The notes under the pieces: generated by a model
What the model was told of the DNA's origin: nothing
Databases searched by the model: none
The model's input: the letters and a program-made list of their open reading frames with translations, nothing else
Made by a program: the position numbers and the translations under genes
Source: Chromobacterium sp. ATCC 53434
GTDB taxonomy: Bacteria; Pseudomonadota; Gammaproteobacteria; Burkholderiales; Chromobacteriaceae
Reading direction: 5' to 3'
DNA length: 64,000 bases
NCBI RefSeq assembly: GCF_002848345.1
Contig: NZ_CP025429.1
Location: forward strand, 1,860,001-1,924,000
Shown: piece by piece, positions 7,877-27,117 of the stretch
Position numbering within the stretch: the stretch's first letter is position 1
Layout of the letters: the number at the start of each line of letters is the position of its first letter

Positions 7877-8993
7877 TCCGGCAGTCAAATACCGTACAGA
7901 AAGCTCATGCCGCGTAGCGGATTTTTTCATGCCGGAAGTACGACCGGATTCTGGCCGGCTGCTTCTGCAATGAGCGTAAATGGGACAGCACTTTCCCTTG
8001 AAGTTGACCGTCTGATCGAACCGGCTCACCTGCGCTCATTCTGGCCTTCAGGTCGCCGTTCAAGTATTCATCCGGGTTCAGTTCCGGTGAGTAGCTGGGC
8101 AGGAAGAACAACTCAATCGCCTTCTTGTTCTCTTCCTCCTCCAACCATGCTTGCACCAGCTTGCTGTGATGCACGCGCAAGTTGTCGAGGATCAAGAACA
8201 CCTTCTTGCCGCCAGCATCACGGATCAGCCGCATCAGAAACTTGATCAGCACCCGGGCCGTCAAGGTCTCCCGGTACAGCATGAAGCGCATCTTGCCTTG
8301 GTTGGTAATGGCCGAAATCAAGTTGATGCGCGCTCTTTTCGATTGGGATAACACCAGAACTGGGGTTTGGCCTTTTGGGGCGTAGCCACGCGGAAAGTGC
8401 TCAACACTCGACACCGCCGATTCGTCGCCCCAGCTGATTTCAGCCATTTCCGCTTTGGCACGCGCGACGATAGCCGGGTATTCCTCCTTGAGCCATTTCT
8501 CGACTGCTGCCGGTCGCTGCTCATAAGCGCGTTTGAGCGGGCGCTGCGGCGTAAAGCCCCAGCGGGCCAAGTACAGACGGACAGTACGGATCGGCAGATC
8601 GATCAGAAACATCTGCTTGATTACAGCCTTGACCGCCTGAGCACTCCACAGGGCAAACCTCAGCTTCATCTGGTCTGGCGTGCGATCCACGATGTCCTGC
8701 TTGATCCGGGCTTCCTGCGCCTCGGTCAGCCGACGGCCGGTGCCTTCGGCGCGACCGCGCTTCTGTTCTTTGAATCCCTGCGCACCTAGTGCTGCCTCAC
8801 GCACCACCCAGGCGGAAATGGTGGGGCGGCGCAGCCCGAGTTCTTCGGCAATACTGGCTTGAGACCGGCCTCGCTTGTACATCCGGATAGCGGTACGCCT
8901 CAGCTGCTCACGGGCGGCCAGTTCAAGCTTGCGCACATCGATTTTTTCCATGCCGGAAGTATACAATCTGTACGGATTATTACTGCCGGATTA
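7874..8993. mobile_element. IS630-family insertion sequence, apparently intact
   Basis: The element is about 1.12 kb with terminal inverted repeats: both ends read ATCCGGCAGT inward, followed on each side by a related CCGTACAGA block. TA dinucleotides at 7874-7875 and 8992-8993 fit the TA target duplication of IS630/Tc1 elements. It carries one transposase gene. It sits between the DOPA-dioxygenase-family gene and the 3' end of the siderophore operon, about 60 bp from the last operon stop codon. Confidence 0.85.
7905..8951 (-). CDS. IS630-family transposase
   Basis: A 348-residue transposase from the ATG at 8951; an in-frame TTG at 8966 is an alternative. The N-terminal third has helix-turn-helix segments (SQASIAEELGLRRPTISAW). 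The DDE catalytic core is complete: D in ISWGDESAV, D in FLILDNLRVHHS, and E in LPSYSPELNPDEYLNGDLK. Length is normal for IS630 transposases and the frame is unbroken, so the element could be active. Base composition is lower in GC than the adjoining NRPS genes, as expected for an insertion. Confidence 0.9.
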   Translation of the reverse strand: MEKIDVRKLELAAREQLRRTAIRMYKRGRSQASIAEELGLRRPTISAWVVREAALGAQGFKEQKRGRAEGTGRRLTEAQEARIKQDIVDRTPDQMKLRFALWSAQAVKAVIKQMFLIDLPIRTVRLYLARWGFTPQRPLKRAYEQRPAAVEKWLKEEYPAIVARAKAEMAEISWGDESAVSSVEHFPRGYAPKGQTPVLVLSQSKRARINLISAITNQGKMRFMLYRETLTARVLIKFLMRLIRDAGGKKVFLILDNLRVHHSKLVQAWLEEEENKKAIELFFLPSYSPELNPDEYLNGDLKARMSAGEPVRSDGQLQGKVLSHLRSLQKQPARIRSYFRHEKIRYAA

Positions 8994-9041
8994 ATAAAAT
9001 GCCATTGGAGCGGATTGGCGAGCCCGGCGCCGCCGGAACTC

Positions 9042-9052
9042 TAAACAGGCTC
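9042..9052. repeat. GAGCCTGTTTA end-like motif after the siderophore operon
   Basis: TAAACAGGCTC abuts the last stop codon of the siderophore operon. The same 11 bases in inverse form the ends of the MITE-like element at 36537-36804. This may be a relic end of the same element family. Confidence 0.35.
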
Positions 9053-9826
9053 TCAGGGCGTGGACGGCCAGGCCGGCTCCGGTTCGCCCATCAGCTGGAG
9101 CAGGGCGGTGACGACGGCGCTGTTGTGGCGCAGGTAGAAATGTCCGCCGAAGAAGCCGCGCAGCTCGAAGCCCCCGTCGCCGTGGCCGGACCAGGCCGCG
9201 GCCTCGTCCTGGCTCAGCTCGGCGTCGGCGTGGCCGATGAAGGCGCTGATCGGCAGCGGCAGCGGAGGCAGCCCGGCCCGCGGGCGGTAAGTCTCGATCA
9301 GCCGGTAATCGTTGCGTATCGCGGGCAGGAACAGCGCGCGCATTTCGACCGAGGTCCGCAGCGCGGCGGCGGCCTCGTCCAGCCGAGACAACTCCTCCAG
9401 CAAGGCCTCGTCGTCGGCCAGGTGCCAGCCGCCGCCGCGATGGCGGCAAGGGGCCTCGCGCGCGGAAACCACCAGCCGCTCCGGCAGCCTCAGGCCCTGC
9501 TCGCGCAGGCGCAGGCAGATTTCGTGCGCGACGGCGGCGCCCATGCTGTGCCCGAACAGCAGATAGGGCCGGTCCAGCAGCGGCCGGATCTGCCACGCCA
9601 GTTTGTCGGCCAGCGGGCCCATCTCGTCCATCATCGGTTCGGCCAGCCTGTCCTCGTGTCCGGGGTACTGGACCGCGATCAATTCGACGTCGGTCGGCAG
9701 CAGGTGGCACCAGCTGCGGTAGAAGCTGGCGGAGCCGCCGGCGTGCGGCAGGCAGATCAGCCTGCGCTTGGCCTGCGGCCTGGGCTGATAGCAGCGGAAC
9801 CATGGTGAAACGCGTGATGGATTCAT
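9053..9826 (-). CDS. pchC: Editing type II thioesterase of the siderophore line (PchC-like)
   Basis: A 257-residue stand-alone alpha/beta-hydrolase of the GrsT/PchC type. Such enzymes clear misloaded carrier domains of NRPS lines in the cytoplasm. Visible: LICLPHAGGSASFYRSW near the N-terminus, the nucleophile elbow GHSMGA near residue 92 with a normal serine, the acid in FIGHADAELS, and the histidine in GGHFYLRH near the C-terminus. The start at 9826 was chosen because it overlaps the stop of the upstream reductase in an ATGA, as with every other pair in the operon. It is the last gene of the six-gene biosynthetic operon; the IS630 element begins about 60 bp downstream. Confidence 0.92.
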   Translation of the reverse strand: MNPSRVSPWFRCYQPRPQAKRRLICLPHAGGSASFYRSWCHLLPTDVELIAVQYPGHEDRLAEPMMDEMGPLADKLAWQIRPLLDRPYLLFGHSMGAAVAHEICLRLREQGLRLPERLVVSAREAPCRHRGGGWHLADDEALLEELSRLDEAAAALRTSVEMRALFLPAIRNDYRLIETYRPRAGLPPLPLPISAFIGHADAELSQDEAAAWSGHGDGGFELRGFFGGHFYLRHNSAVVTALLQLMGEPEPAWPSTP

Positions 9827-10914
9827 GCGCCGACCTCCGCGGCCATCAACTGTCCGGCGGCCAGCGGTTCGCCCAGGCCGGATGACATCGGCGACGACGG
9901 CCCCAGCAGCGCGCCCAGCTGTTGCCAGACCTGGCAGCAGGACAGCGCGTACTGGTTGTCCGCCGTCGGCGCGATGCCGCTGACGATATTGTCGCGCATG
10001 CGCAGCAGCGCGCGGGCGATGGCGTCGGGCCAGACCCGGCGGAAGACGTCGGCGTAGCTGGCCGTCTCGGCGCGGCCCAGCAGCGTGGCGGTCGGCAGCG
10101 CCAGCGACGGCGCGTCGCTGGACAGGTCGAGCACGCCGTCGCCGCGGCGCTCCAGATGCATGCGCGGATGCCAGATGACGTGGCCGTGCGTGTCGTCCAG
10201 CCTCAGCGTGCCGCCGGTGGTGCCCAGCTCGATCCGGTGCAGCAGTAGCGTGTGGTTGTCCGGGTCCCGCGGGTCCAGTTGGTTCTGAACCCGCAGGGTC
10301 AGAGGCACGCCGCCCAGCTGGCCGCTGACGCAGGTGAACGGTCCGGCGGCGCCGTCCACGCGGTGGACCTGGAAGGACCAGGGTCGCAGCCGGCCCAGCG
10401 CGCGGCCTATGATGTCCAGCAGCGGGTATAGCACGTGGACGCTGCAGGCGGCGTCGACATAGCACGGTCTGCGCACCGCCAGCGCGCGCCTCGCCGCCGC
10501 GATGAAATTCGCCACCGGCTCCACGTCCGGATAAAAGCTGTTCAGGCGGTACTGCCTGCCGGCCCGCTTGGCGGCGTGCAGGCAGGCGGCCAGCTCCTCG
10601 GCGTGCAGCGGATGCTCCTGCAGCACGTGGACGCCGCGCGCCAGCAGCGCCTGGGCCAATTCGCCGCCGGCGCCGCCGACGATGCCGGCGCGCACGACGA
10701 CGCAGGCCAGCTCGATATCGGCCGGCAACTCGTCGACCGAGCGGTATAGCGGCACACCGCGGCGGCGAGCGCAATCCTGGGCGTGCGCGCTGCCGCGCGC
10801 CAGCATGCCGGTGAGCTCGAAGGATTCGGGCAGCTGTTCGATGCCGGCCAGATAGGCCTGGCCGAAAGTGGCGCCGCAGACCACGGTCTTGATGCGGCGA
10901 TCGGTGTCGCTCAT
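9823..10914 (-). CDS. pchG: Thiazolinyl imide reductase, PchG/Irp3 type
   Basis: A 363-residue NAD(P)H-dependent reductase of the Gfo/Idh-like PchG/YbtU/Irp3 family, which reduces one carrier-bound thiazoline ring to thiazolidine during siderophore assembly. Family signatures are clear: TVVCGATFGQAYLAGIEQLP at the N-terminus (nucleotide binding), GMLARGSAHAQ, VVRAGIVGGAGGELAQALLARG, and VLQEHPLHAEELAACL followed by LNSFYPDVEPV. The ATG at 10914 forms an ATGA overlap with the upstream gene. The open frame extends farther upstream but that part is shadow of the neighbouring gene. A second, unrelated reductase is encoded immediately before it, which is unusual. Confidence 0.92.
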   Translation of the reverse strand: MSDTDRRIKTVVCGATFGQAYLAGIEQLPESFELTGMLARGSAHAQDCARRRGVPLYRSVDELPADIELACVVVRAGIVGGAGGELAQALLARGVHVLQEHPLHAEELAACLHAAKRAGRQYRLNSFYPDVEPVANFIAAARRALAVRRPCYVDAACSVHVLYPLLDIIGRALGRLRPWSFQVHRVDGAAGPFTCVSGQLGGVPLTLRVQNQLDPRDPDNHTLLLHRIELGTTGGTLRLDDTHGHVIWHPRMHLERRGDGVLDLSSDAPSLALPTATLLGRAETASYADVFRRVWPDAIARALLRMRDNIVSGIAPTADNQYALSCCQVWQQLGALLGPSSPMSSGLGEPLAAGQLMAAEVGA

Positions 10915-12008
10915 AGCGCGCCTTCTTCTATGGTTGGGGTGCCGGCCATAGCCAGTTCGGCCAGATCCAGTCTTTGCCATATCGGCCAGCTCTCCAGCCT
11001 GGCCAGCGTCGGTCCTGGCAGCAGCACGTCGGCGGCGGGGCCGCCGGCCGCCGAGCCGTCCAGCAGCGCCAGCGCCGCCGCGGCCGCCACCGCGCCGCTG
11101 ATCCGGTAGCTGTCCTCGGCGCGCAGCACCGCGCGCAGCCTGCGCCGACCGCCGTCGGCCCAGCCATCCATTTCCGCCACCATCCGGTAGTAGGGCCGAT
11201 GGCCGGCGAGTTGCGCCTGAGCGGTCGCGGCCAGCTCCGTCGCGCCGCGTTCCAGCAGCTCCGCGTCGTCGGGCGACAGCGCCAGCAGGCCGGCGTAGCG
11301 GGCGATCAGTCGGCTCGCCGCGCCGTCGGGCGCGATATTGCGCCATTCGGCGCTGTCCAGGCCCAGGCGGGCGGCCAGTCTCTCGGTTTCGCCGCTGAGA
11401 AAGGGCTGCAGATGGACCCGGCCCGGCACGCCGACGATCTCGGCGTCGTCCTCCGGCGCCAGCGCCTGGGCGGAGAGCCTGCCGTCGCGCCAGGCGGCGC
11501 CGGCGCGGCCGAAGCCGTCCAGCGTGCTCAGCAGCACGTCGCGGGCCGCCGCCGGCGTACAGCGCTCGCGGCCGCCGGCCCAGATCTTCAGCGAGCGGGG
11601 CCGGCCGGGGAAGCGCTCGGCCATCCAGGCCGGCAGCAGCGCGGACAGGCCCGGAAACACGCCGGCCGAGTGCACGACGCGCCGCGTCGGCGCGAGTCTT
11701 GCCAGCTGCAGAGCCATGGCCTCGCCGCCGTAGGCGTCGACATAGTCGGCGCCGGCGGCCAACGCGGCCCGCAGCACCCGGTCGCCTATCAGGCTGGATG
11801 GGCCGGCGGCGTTCAGCACCAGCGCGCAGCCGGAGCAGAAGGCGGCCAGCGACGCGTCGTCGAACACGTCTACCCGCCTCCAGTCCGGCGACGCGTCGGT
11901 CGCGCCGCCGCGATGGCCGGCCCGTATCGTCAGACCCTCGACGCGCAGCAGCGCCGCCGCCGCCGATCCGACGGCGCCGGACCCGCCGACGATGCCTATC
12001 GTCGTCAT
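10911..12008 (-). CDS. Saccharopine-dehydrogenase-type reductase of the siderophore line (PchK-like)
   Basis: A 365-residue protein starting at the ATG at 12008 (ATGA overlap with the PchF-like gene). The N-terminus TIGIVGGSGAVGSAAAALL is a Rossmann nucleotide-binding loop, and the body resembles saccharopine dehydrogenases and trans-acting enoyl reductases (VLNAAGPSSLIGDRVLRAALAAGADYVDAYG). I recall that enantio-pyochelin producers use a reductase called PchK, unrelated to PchG, for the same ring reduction; this gene is in the right place for that role. Here it coexists with a PchG-type gene. Proposed role: reduction of one of the thiazoline rings. Family confident, exact role inferred. Confidence 0.75.
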   Translation of the reverse strand: MTTIGIVGGSGAVGSAAAALLRVEGLTIRAGHRGGATDASPDWRRVDVFDDASLAAFCSGCALVLNAAGPSSLIGDRVLRAALAAGADYVDAYGGEAMALQLARLAPTRRVVHSAGVFPGLSALLPAWMAERFPGRPRSLKIWAGGRERCTPAAARDVLLSTLDGFGRAGAAWRDGRLSAQALAPEDDAEIVGVPGRVHLQPFLSGETERLAARLGLDSAEWRNIAPDGAASRLIARYAGLLALSPDDAELLERGATELAATAQAQLAGHRPYYRMVAEMDGWADGGRRRLRAVLRAEDSYRISGAVAAAAALALLDGSAAGGPAADVLLPGPTLARLESWPIWQRLDLAELAMAGTPTIEEGAL

Positions 12009-15000
12009 CGGTCGTCCTCCGCCAGTATCAGGCCGGCGACGGCCGCGGCGCGCGGGGCCTGCAGGCAGCTGATGTGGTCGCCGTCTATATCGTCTATCCG
12101 CAATCCGCCTATGGCGATGCCGCGCCAGAAGCCGCGCATGTCGGCTTCCAGCCCGGGGAGGAAATGCAGCGACTGCGAGTCGCACAGCAGCTGCAGGTCG
12201 CCGAGGAATGGTTCCGGCCGGTAGGCGCGCACCGCCTCCAGGCTGTGGCGGAAATTGCGGAACAGCATGTCGAGCTGATCGCGGATGCCGGCCTCGATCT
12301 TGCCGGGAGCCGTCGCGGCGAGCCGGGCCATGCGCTCGGCGGGGGGCGCGCCGGCCAGCTTGCGATAGGCGTCGGCGACGTCGGACAAGTCGCCGCCCAG
12401 TTCGAGCAGGCAGCCGTCCGGCAGGTCGCCGCCATGCCGCGCCATCGCGGTCCGGACCGCGCGCGCCATCGTTGCGTCGGCCGGCGGGTGGCCGGCGGCG
12501 GCCAGGTCGGCGCCCAGCAGGCCGCCGAAGGCCCGCTCCAGCAGCAGGTCGTCGTCGACGCGGATGCCGAAGTGGTCGCTGCTGATCACGGTGGTCGGCA
12601 GCAGCGCGACGCCGGCCTCCAGCAACACGCGGGACAGTTCCAGCGCCAGCAGTCCGCCCATGCAATAGCCAATCAGGTGGAAGCGCTTCTCTGGCCTGGC
12701 CAGCAGCCGCTCGGCGTATTCGGCCGCCAGCCCGGCGATCAGCGTGCCGGCGTCCCGGTCCAGATAGATGTGGGCGTCGGGCACGGTGAAGGCCAGCAGC
12801 GAGCCGGTCCGGCGCGGCGAGTCCATCAGCAGCGGCTGCAGCGCGCGGTAGGGCGCCAGCGTGCCGCTGCCGTCGTGCAGCAGCACATGGGCCAGCCCGT
12901 CGTCGCCGCCGGCCGGCGCCAATTCGACCAACGGGTCCGGCGCGCCGCCGTCCAGGTCCGGCCCGTCGTCGCGGGGGCGGCGCAGTTTTTCGGCGATGGC
13001 CATCACCGTCGGGGACAGCAGCACCTCGCGCATCAGCCTGTCCCATTCCCAGCCGGCGGCCTCGGGCAGGCGTTCGCGCATCCGGGCCACCACCTGGGCG
13101 ATCAGCAGCGAGTCGCCGCCGGCCTGGAAGAAGTCCTGCTCGCGTCCCGGCGCATGGCCGCCCAGCGCCTCGCCCCACAGCGTGGCGATGCGGGCCTCCA
13201 ATTCGTCCAGCGGCTGTTCGCGCCGCGCGTCGCCGTCGGCTGGCGCGAACCCGCCCCTGGCTTTCAGCGCGGCGCGGTCCAGCTTGCCGTTGCGCGTCAG
13301 CGGCAGCGACGGCAGCCATTCCAGCCACGCCGGCTGCATCGCCTCCGGCAGCCGCTGCCGCAGGTGGCGGCGCAGATCCTGCTCGTGCAGCGCCGCCCGG
13401 GTCTCGGGGAAGCGGACGACGAACACGGTCTGACCGACGCTGGCGATCGCTTCGTCCGCCGCCGGATAGCAGCACAGCGTCTCCGCTCCGGCGCCGTCGA
13501 ACAGGCGCAGCCACTGTCCGCGGTCGAAGAAGGTCTGATCCAGCTCCTCGCGCTCGTCGACGAAGCCCGACAGGCCTACCTGGAACTCCATCGAGGTCAT
13601 TAGCGCGGCGATTTCCCGCGTCGCCTCTATCACCACCAGCGCGCATCCGGGCGCGCCCAGCTCGCGCAGGTTGGCCAGCACGGTGGGCGCGTGCTTGGCG
13701 TTGTGCAGCACATTGGAGCAGACGATCATGTCCCAGCTACCGGCTTGCAGGCCCTGCTCGGCATAGGGCTGGTTCAGGTCGAACAGGCCGTAGCGCACCC
13801 AGGGCTGGCCGGCGTGGCGCGCGCGCGCCTCGTTCAGGAAGAAGGGGGAGACGTCGGTGTACAGATAGTCGACGTTGATGCCATCCAGCGCCGGAATCAG
13901 CGCGCGGCTGGTGCCGCCGACGCCGGCGCCGACTTCCAGCACACGGAACGGTTTCGCCGGATCGGAGGCGGCGCGGCCGGCGGCGATTTCCGCGGCCGCC
14001 GCGCAGACCGCCGCGTTCATGCAGCGGTTGACCAGATTGTCGTTGTAGGCGGCGACGGCGGTTTCCAGGCGGCCTTCCGGGAACAGCAGGCGCAGCGGAT
14101 CGACCTCGCCGCTGAGCAGGCCTGACAGGTGGGCGGCCGAGTCGCGCAGATAGCGCAGCAGCTCGCGGCTGTAGCCTACCCGGTCCTCCAGCCGCAGCAG
14201 TTCCCGCCAGGCCTGCTCGGGCTCGTCGACCGCAGGCAGGCGCGCCAGCGCGTAACCTTCGTCGTTTCCGTCCAGCCAGCCGGCCCGCTGCAGGCTGCGC
14301 AGCCAGCGCCGCAGCAGCCTGTGGTGCTGCGGCGCGGCCGATGTCGCGACGACGATGCGCTCCGGCGCATGCCGGACTGTCAGGTCGGCGAAAAGGCCGC
14401 GCGAGCGCAGCAGCGTCAGCATGTCCAAGTGCGCGACGGCATCGGCGGCGGCCACCCAGCGTTGGAAGGCCGCCAGATCGACGCCGGCGATGCTGGCCGC
14501 GCCGGCCCCTGCGACGCTGGCCGCCACTTGCCGGCGCAAGGCCGCGGTGTCCGGCTGCGGGCAGGCGACGGGCTCGACGAAGGCCGCGATCCGGCGTTCC
14601 AGAGGCGAGTCGCCGCATACCACCGCCGAGGCCATCGCCACTTGCGGATGGGCCTGCAGCGCCGCCTCGATCTCGCCCAGCTCTACCCGATGGCCGCGTA
14701 TCTTCACCTGGGCGTCGTCACGGCCGAGGAACTCGATTGTCCCATCCGGCAGGTAGCGGCCGAGGTCGCCGGTCCGGTACAGCCGCTCACCGCTCGCCGG
14801 ATGCGAGATGAAGCGCTCCCGGCTGCGGGCCTCGTCGTTCAGATAGCCCAGCGCCAGCCCGTCGCCGGCGATGTACAGTTCGCCGGCCACCCAGTCCGGG
14901 CGCGGCGACAGACCCCGGTCCAGCACGTGGAAGCGTTGGTTGGCCAGCGGCTTGCCGTAGGGGACGCTGCGCGCGCCGGCTGGAAGCCGTTCAATCTCGT

Positions 15001-17484
15001 GCCAGATGGACCAGATCGCCGCCTCGGTGGCGCCGCCCAGGCTGATCATGCGCAGCGACGGGCAATGGCGGCGCATCGCCGCCGGCAGCGGGACCGGAAT
15101 CCAGTCGCCGGACAGCATGGCCAGCCGCAGCGAAGGCGGCGCGAGGCCGGGCGCGCTGTCCAGATAGCTTTGCAGCATCTGCAGCTGGGCTGGCACCGAG
15201 TTCCAGATGGTGACGCCGGCATCGGTTAGCAACTGCGCCCAGTGGCCAGGATCGCCGCGCCGCTCCGGATCCGGCAGCACCAGCGCGCCGCCGGCGGCCA
15301 GCGTGCCGAAAACATCGAATACCGACAGGTCGAAGGACAGACTGGCCAGGCCCAGCACGCGGTCGGCAGCGTTGACGCCGAAGCGGCGGCCTATGTCCCG
15401 CAGGGTGTTGACGGCGGCCTGGTGGCTGATCATCACGCCCTTGGGCTGGCCGGTGCTGCCCGAGGTGTAGATCACATAGGCCAGCGCCTTGGCCGGCACT
15501 GTCCGGCCGGTCGATTCGGTCCCCGGCGCGGGGAGGTTCCGCGGCTCGGTGGAGATGACGATCAGGCCGTCCGGGTAGCCGGCGCCGCGCCACGCCGCGT
15601 CGACCAGCACCCGCCGCACGCCGGCATCGGCCAGGATGGCGTCGCGCCGCGCCGGCGGTTGCTGCAGGTCCAGCGGCAGATAGGCGGCGCCAGCCATCAG
15701 CGCGCCGATGACGGCGGCGATCTGCGTGACGCTCTTGTCGACGGCGATGGCCACCGGCTCGCCCGGCTCCAGTCCGGATGCGGTCAGCGCCTGGGCGATC
15801 GCCCGGGCGTGCGCGGCCAGTTCGCCGTAGCTGCAGGCCTGCCCGCCGGCGATCACCGCCGTCGCCTGGGGCCGCGCGAGCGCCATGTCGAGGAAGCTCT
15901 GGTGCAGCGTCTGTTCCGGCAGCGGCATGGAGGTGGCGTTGGCCCGCTCGCGCGCGGCCAGCATGTCGTTCGGCAGGGCCGCCGGCAGTGCGTCGTCCCA
16001 GTCGGCCTCTGACGCGGCCAGCGCTCGCAGCGCGGCCTCCAGCGCGGCGAAGGCGGCTTCCGCCATGCCGTCCGGGAACACGCCTTCGCGCACGTCCCAG
16101 TTCAGCTGCAGCGCGCCGTCCCTTTCGGCGGCCTGGCAGTCCAGCCACACCTGGGGCGTCTGCGAGATGCCGTAGGACAGGCGGCCGTCCTGCATGAAAC
16201 CGTCGCCGCCGCCCAGGCCCAGCGTGCTGGTGAACACCACGGGCATGATCAGGTCGCGCCGCTGGCGCTGGCGCGCCATTTCCCGCAACACGGCGACGCC
16301 GGAGAAGCCGTCGTGTTCCAGATCGGTCCACAGCCGGCGCTGCAGCCGCTCGGCGGCGGCGGCGAAGGCCTCGCCGGCGGCCGGCTGGACTTCCAGCAGA
16401 TTGACCGAGGTGAAGTCGCCTATCACTTTGTCGACATCGGGATGCAGCGGCGGCCGCTTCAGCAGCGTGATGCCCAGGCTGAAGGCCGGCTGCGACGACC
16501 AGCGCGCGACGACGTCGGCGAAGGCCGCCAGAACGGCCGACGACGGCGTGATCCTGCGCGCGCCGGCGTGGCGGCAGAAGTCGCGCCAGGCCTCCGGTTC
16601 CAGCGAGAGCGCCAGGCGGCGGAAGCGGGCGGCTCCGGACGCGGCCGCGTCGTCGCGCAGCGGCAGGGCCGGGGCCTCGGGCAGCGTGTCCAGCCGCTCC
16701 AGCCAGTATTGCCGGTCGCGCTGCAGGCGGGCTTGGGCCGCCGGGCGTTCGTGCTCGGCCTGCCGGGCCAGCACCAGCTCGCGGAAGCCTATCGTCGGCA
16801 GCGGCGGCTCCCGGTCCGGGTGGCGGTACAGCAGGTCCAGCTCGGCCAGCATCAGCCGTATGCTGACGAAGTCGGCGATCAGCAGGTCCAGCGACAAGTG
16901 CAGGCGGCTGCCCGAGCCGGTCTGGCTCAGCCGCAGCGCGTGCAGCGGCCACCGGTCGGGCGGGTAGACCCGATGCGACATGTCCTCGCGCAAGGCCGCC
17001 AGCGCCTGCTTTTGGATGGCTTCCGGCTCGGCGCGCAATTCCAGCACCGGCAGCGACGGCGGCGGCACCTGTTCCAGCACCTGCTGCCAGCCGGCCGTAG
17101 AAACCACCGCCCTCAGCATGTCGTGCCGCGCGATCAAACGCCGCCACGCGGCCTGCAGCCGCTCGGGGGCCAGATGCTGGTCGAAGTCCAACTCGACATA
17201 GCCGTGGCAGCCGGTGCCGCCGTAGGCGTAGGCGTCGCTGCGGCCGACCAGGTAGGCAGCCTGGATGTCGGTCAGCGGGAAGGGCTGGTGTCGGTTGGCG
17301 GGGTCGGCGCGCGGCGCCTCGGCTTCTTCCGACAGATGGGCGATCAGTGCCGCCTTGTGTTCGCGCAGCAGCGCCTTGCGCTCTTCGGTCAGCGCGCCGT
17401 CGGGCGCGCGAAAGCGCAGCTGACCCTGTTCCACCCATAGACGGATGTCCAGGGCTTCCATTTCGGCCAGCAGGGAAATCGGAT

Positions 17485-17488
<4 letters not shown>
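12005..17488 (-). CDS. pchF: PchF-like NRPS: docking-Cy-A(Cys)-MT-PCP-TE
   Basis: An 1827-residue terminal NRPS, close to the size of PchF. In order: a TubC-like docking domain (1-55), a heterocyclisation domain (about 65-490, motif DLLIADFVS near 203), an adenylation domain (about 520-1020, core YTSGSTGQPKG near 675), an N-methyltransferase inserted before A10 (SAM motif VLEVGAGVGGTS near 1187), a PCP (GGDSLLI near 1460) and a thioesterase (about 1530-1827). The specificity code reads D-L-F-N-M-S-L-I-W-K, a cysteine code. It should add, cyclise and N-methylate the last cysteine, then release the acid. Odd: the thioesterase elbow is GYCMGG (near 1608), with cysteine where serine is usual. It starts within an ATGA overlap with the PchE-like gene. 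Confidence 0.93.
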
Positions 17489-26906
<9,418 letters not shown>

Positions 26907-27117
26907 TGAAGTCTCCTTGAGGACGGTTTTGGTTGAGAGCAAAGACAAGAATCATTCCACTCGAGTGTCGGCTTTACCGCCCAAATGTGGATAGCATTGC
27001 CCGAATCGGGATTTTTGTCGGACACGCCGTGGTGCGGAATCTACCGTTTCGGGCCGCGCCGTCCCGATACGGGTAGCGCGCACGGCGCATGGCGGAATAC
27101 AACATCGTCATTCGCCG
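26907..27117. promoter_or_regulatory. Divergent promoter region of biosynthesis and ABC transport genes
   Basis: This 211-bp spacer separates the biosynthetic operon (minus) from the ABC genes (plus). It holds a candidate PchR operator at 27031-27078, an extra CCCGAATCGGG at 27000-27010 (the inverse of the operator core, oriented toward the biosynthetic operon), and a weak Fur-like match at 26941-26959 (GGAATGATTC on the minus strand). Confidence 0.6.
27031..27078 (+). promoter_or_regulatory. Candidate PchR operator upstream of the ABC genes
   Basis: These 48 bases align without gaps to 31678-31725 with 35 identities. Shared blocks are CTACCGTT with an upstream GGAA, and GTCCCGAT-N-CGGGT. 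The copy lies about 40 bp before the first ABC gene. Recurrence in only these two promoters of the island suggests the site of the AraC-type regulator encoded between them. Confidence 0.65.
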
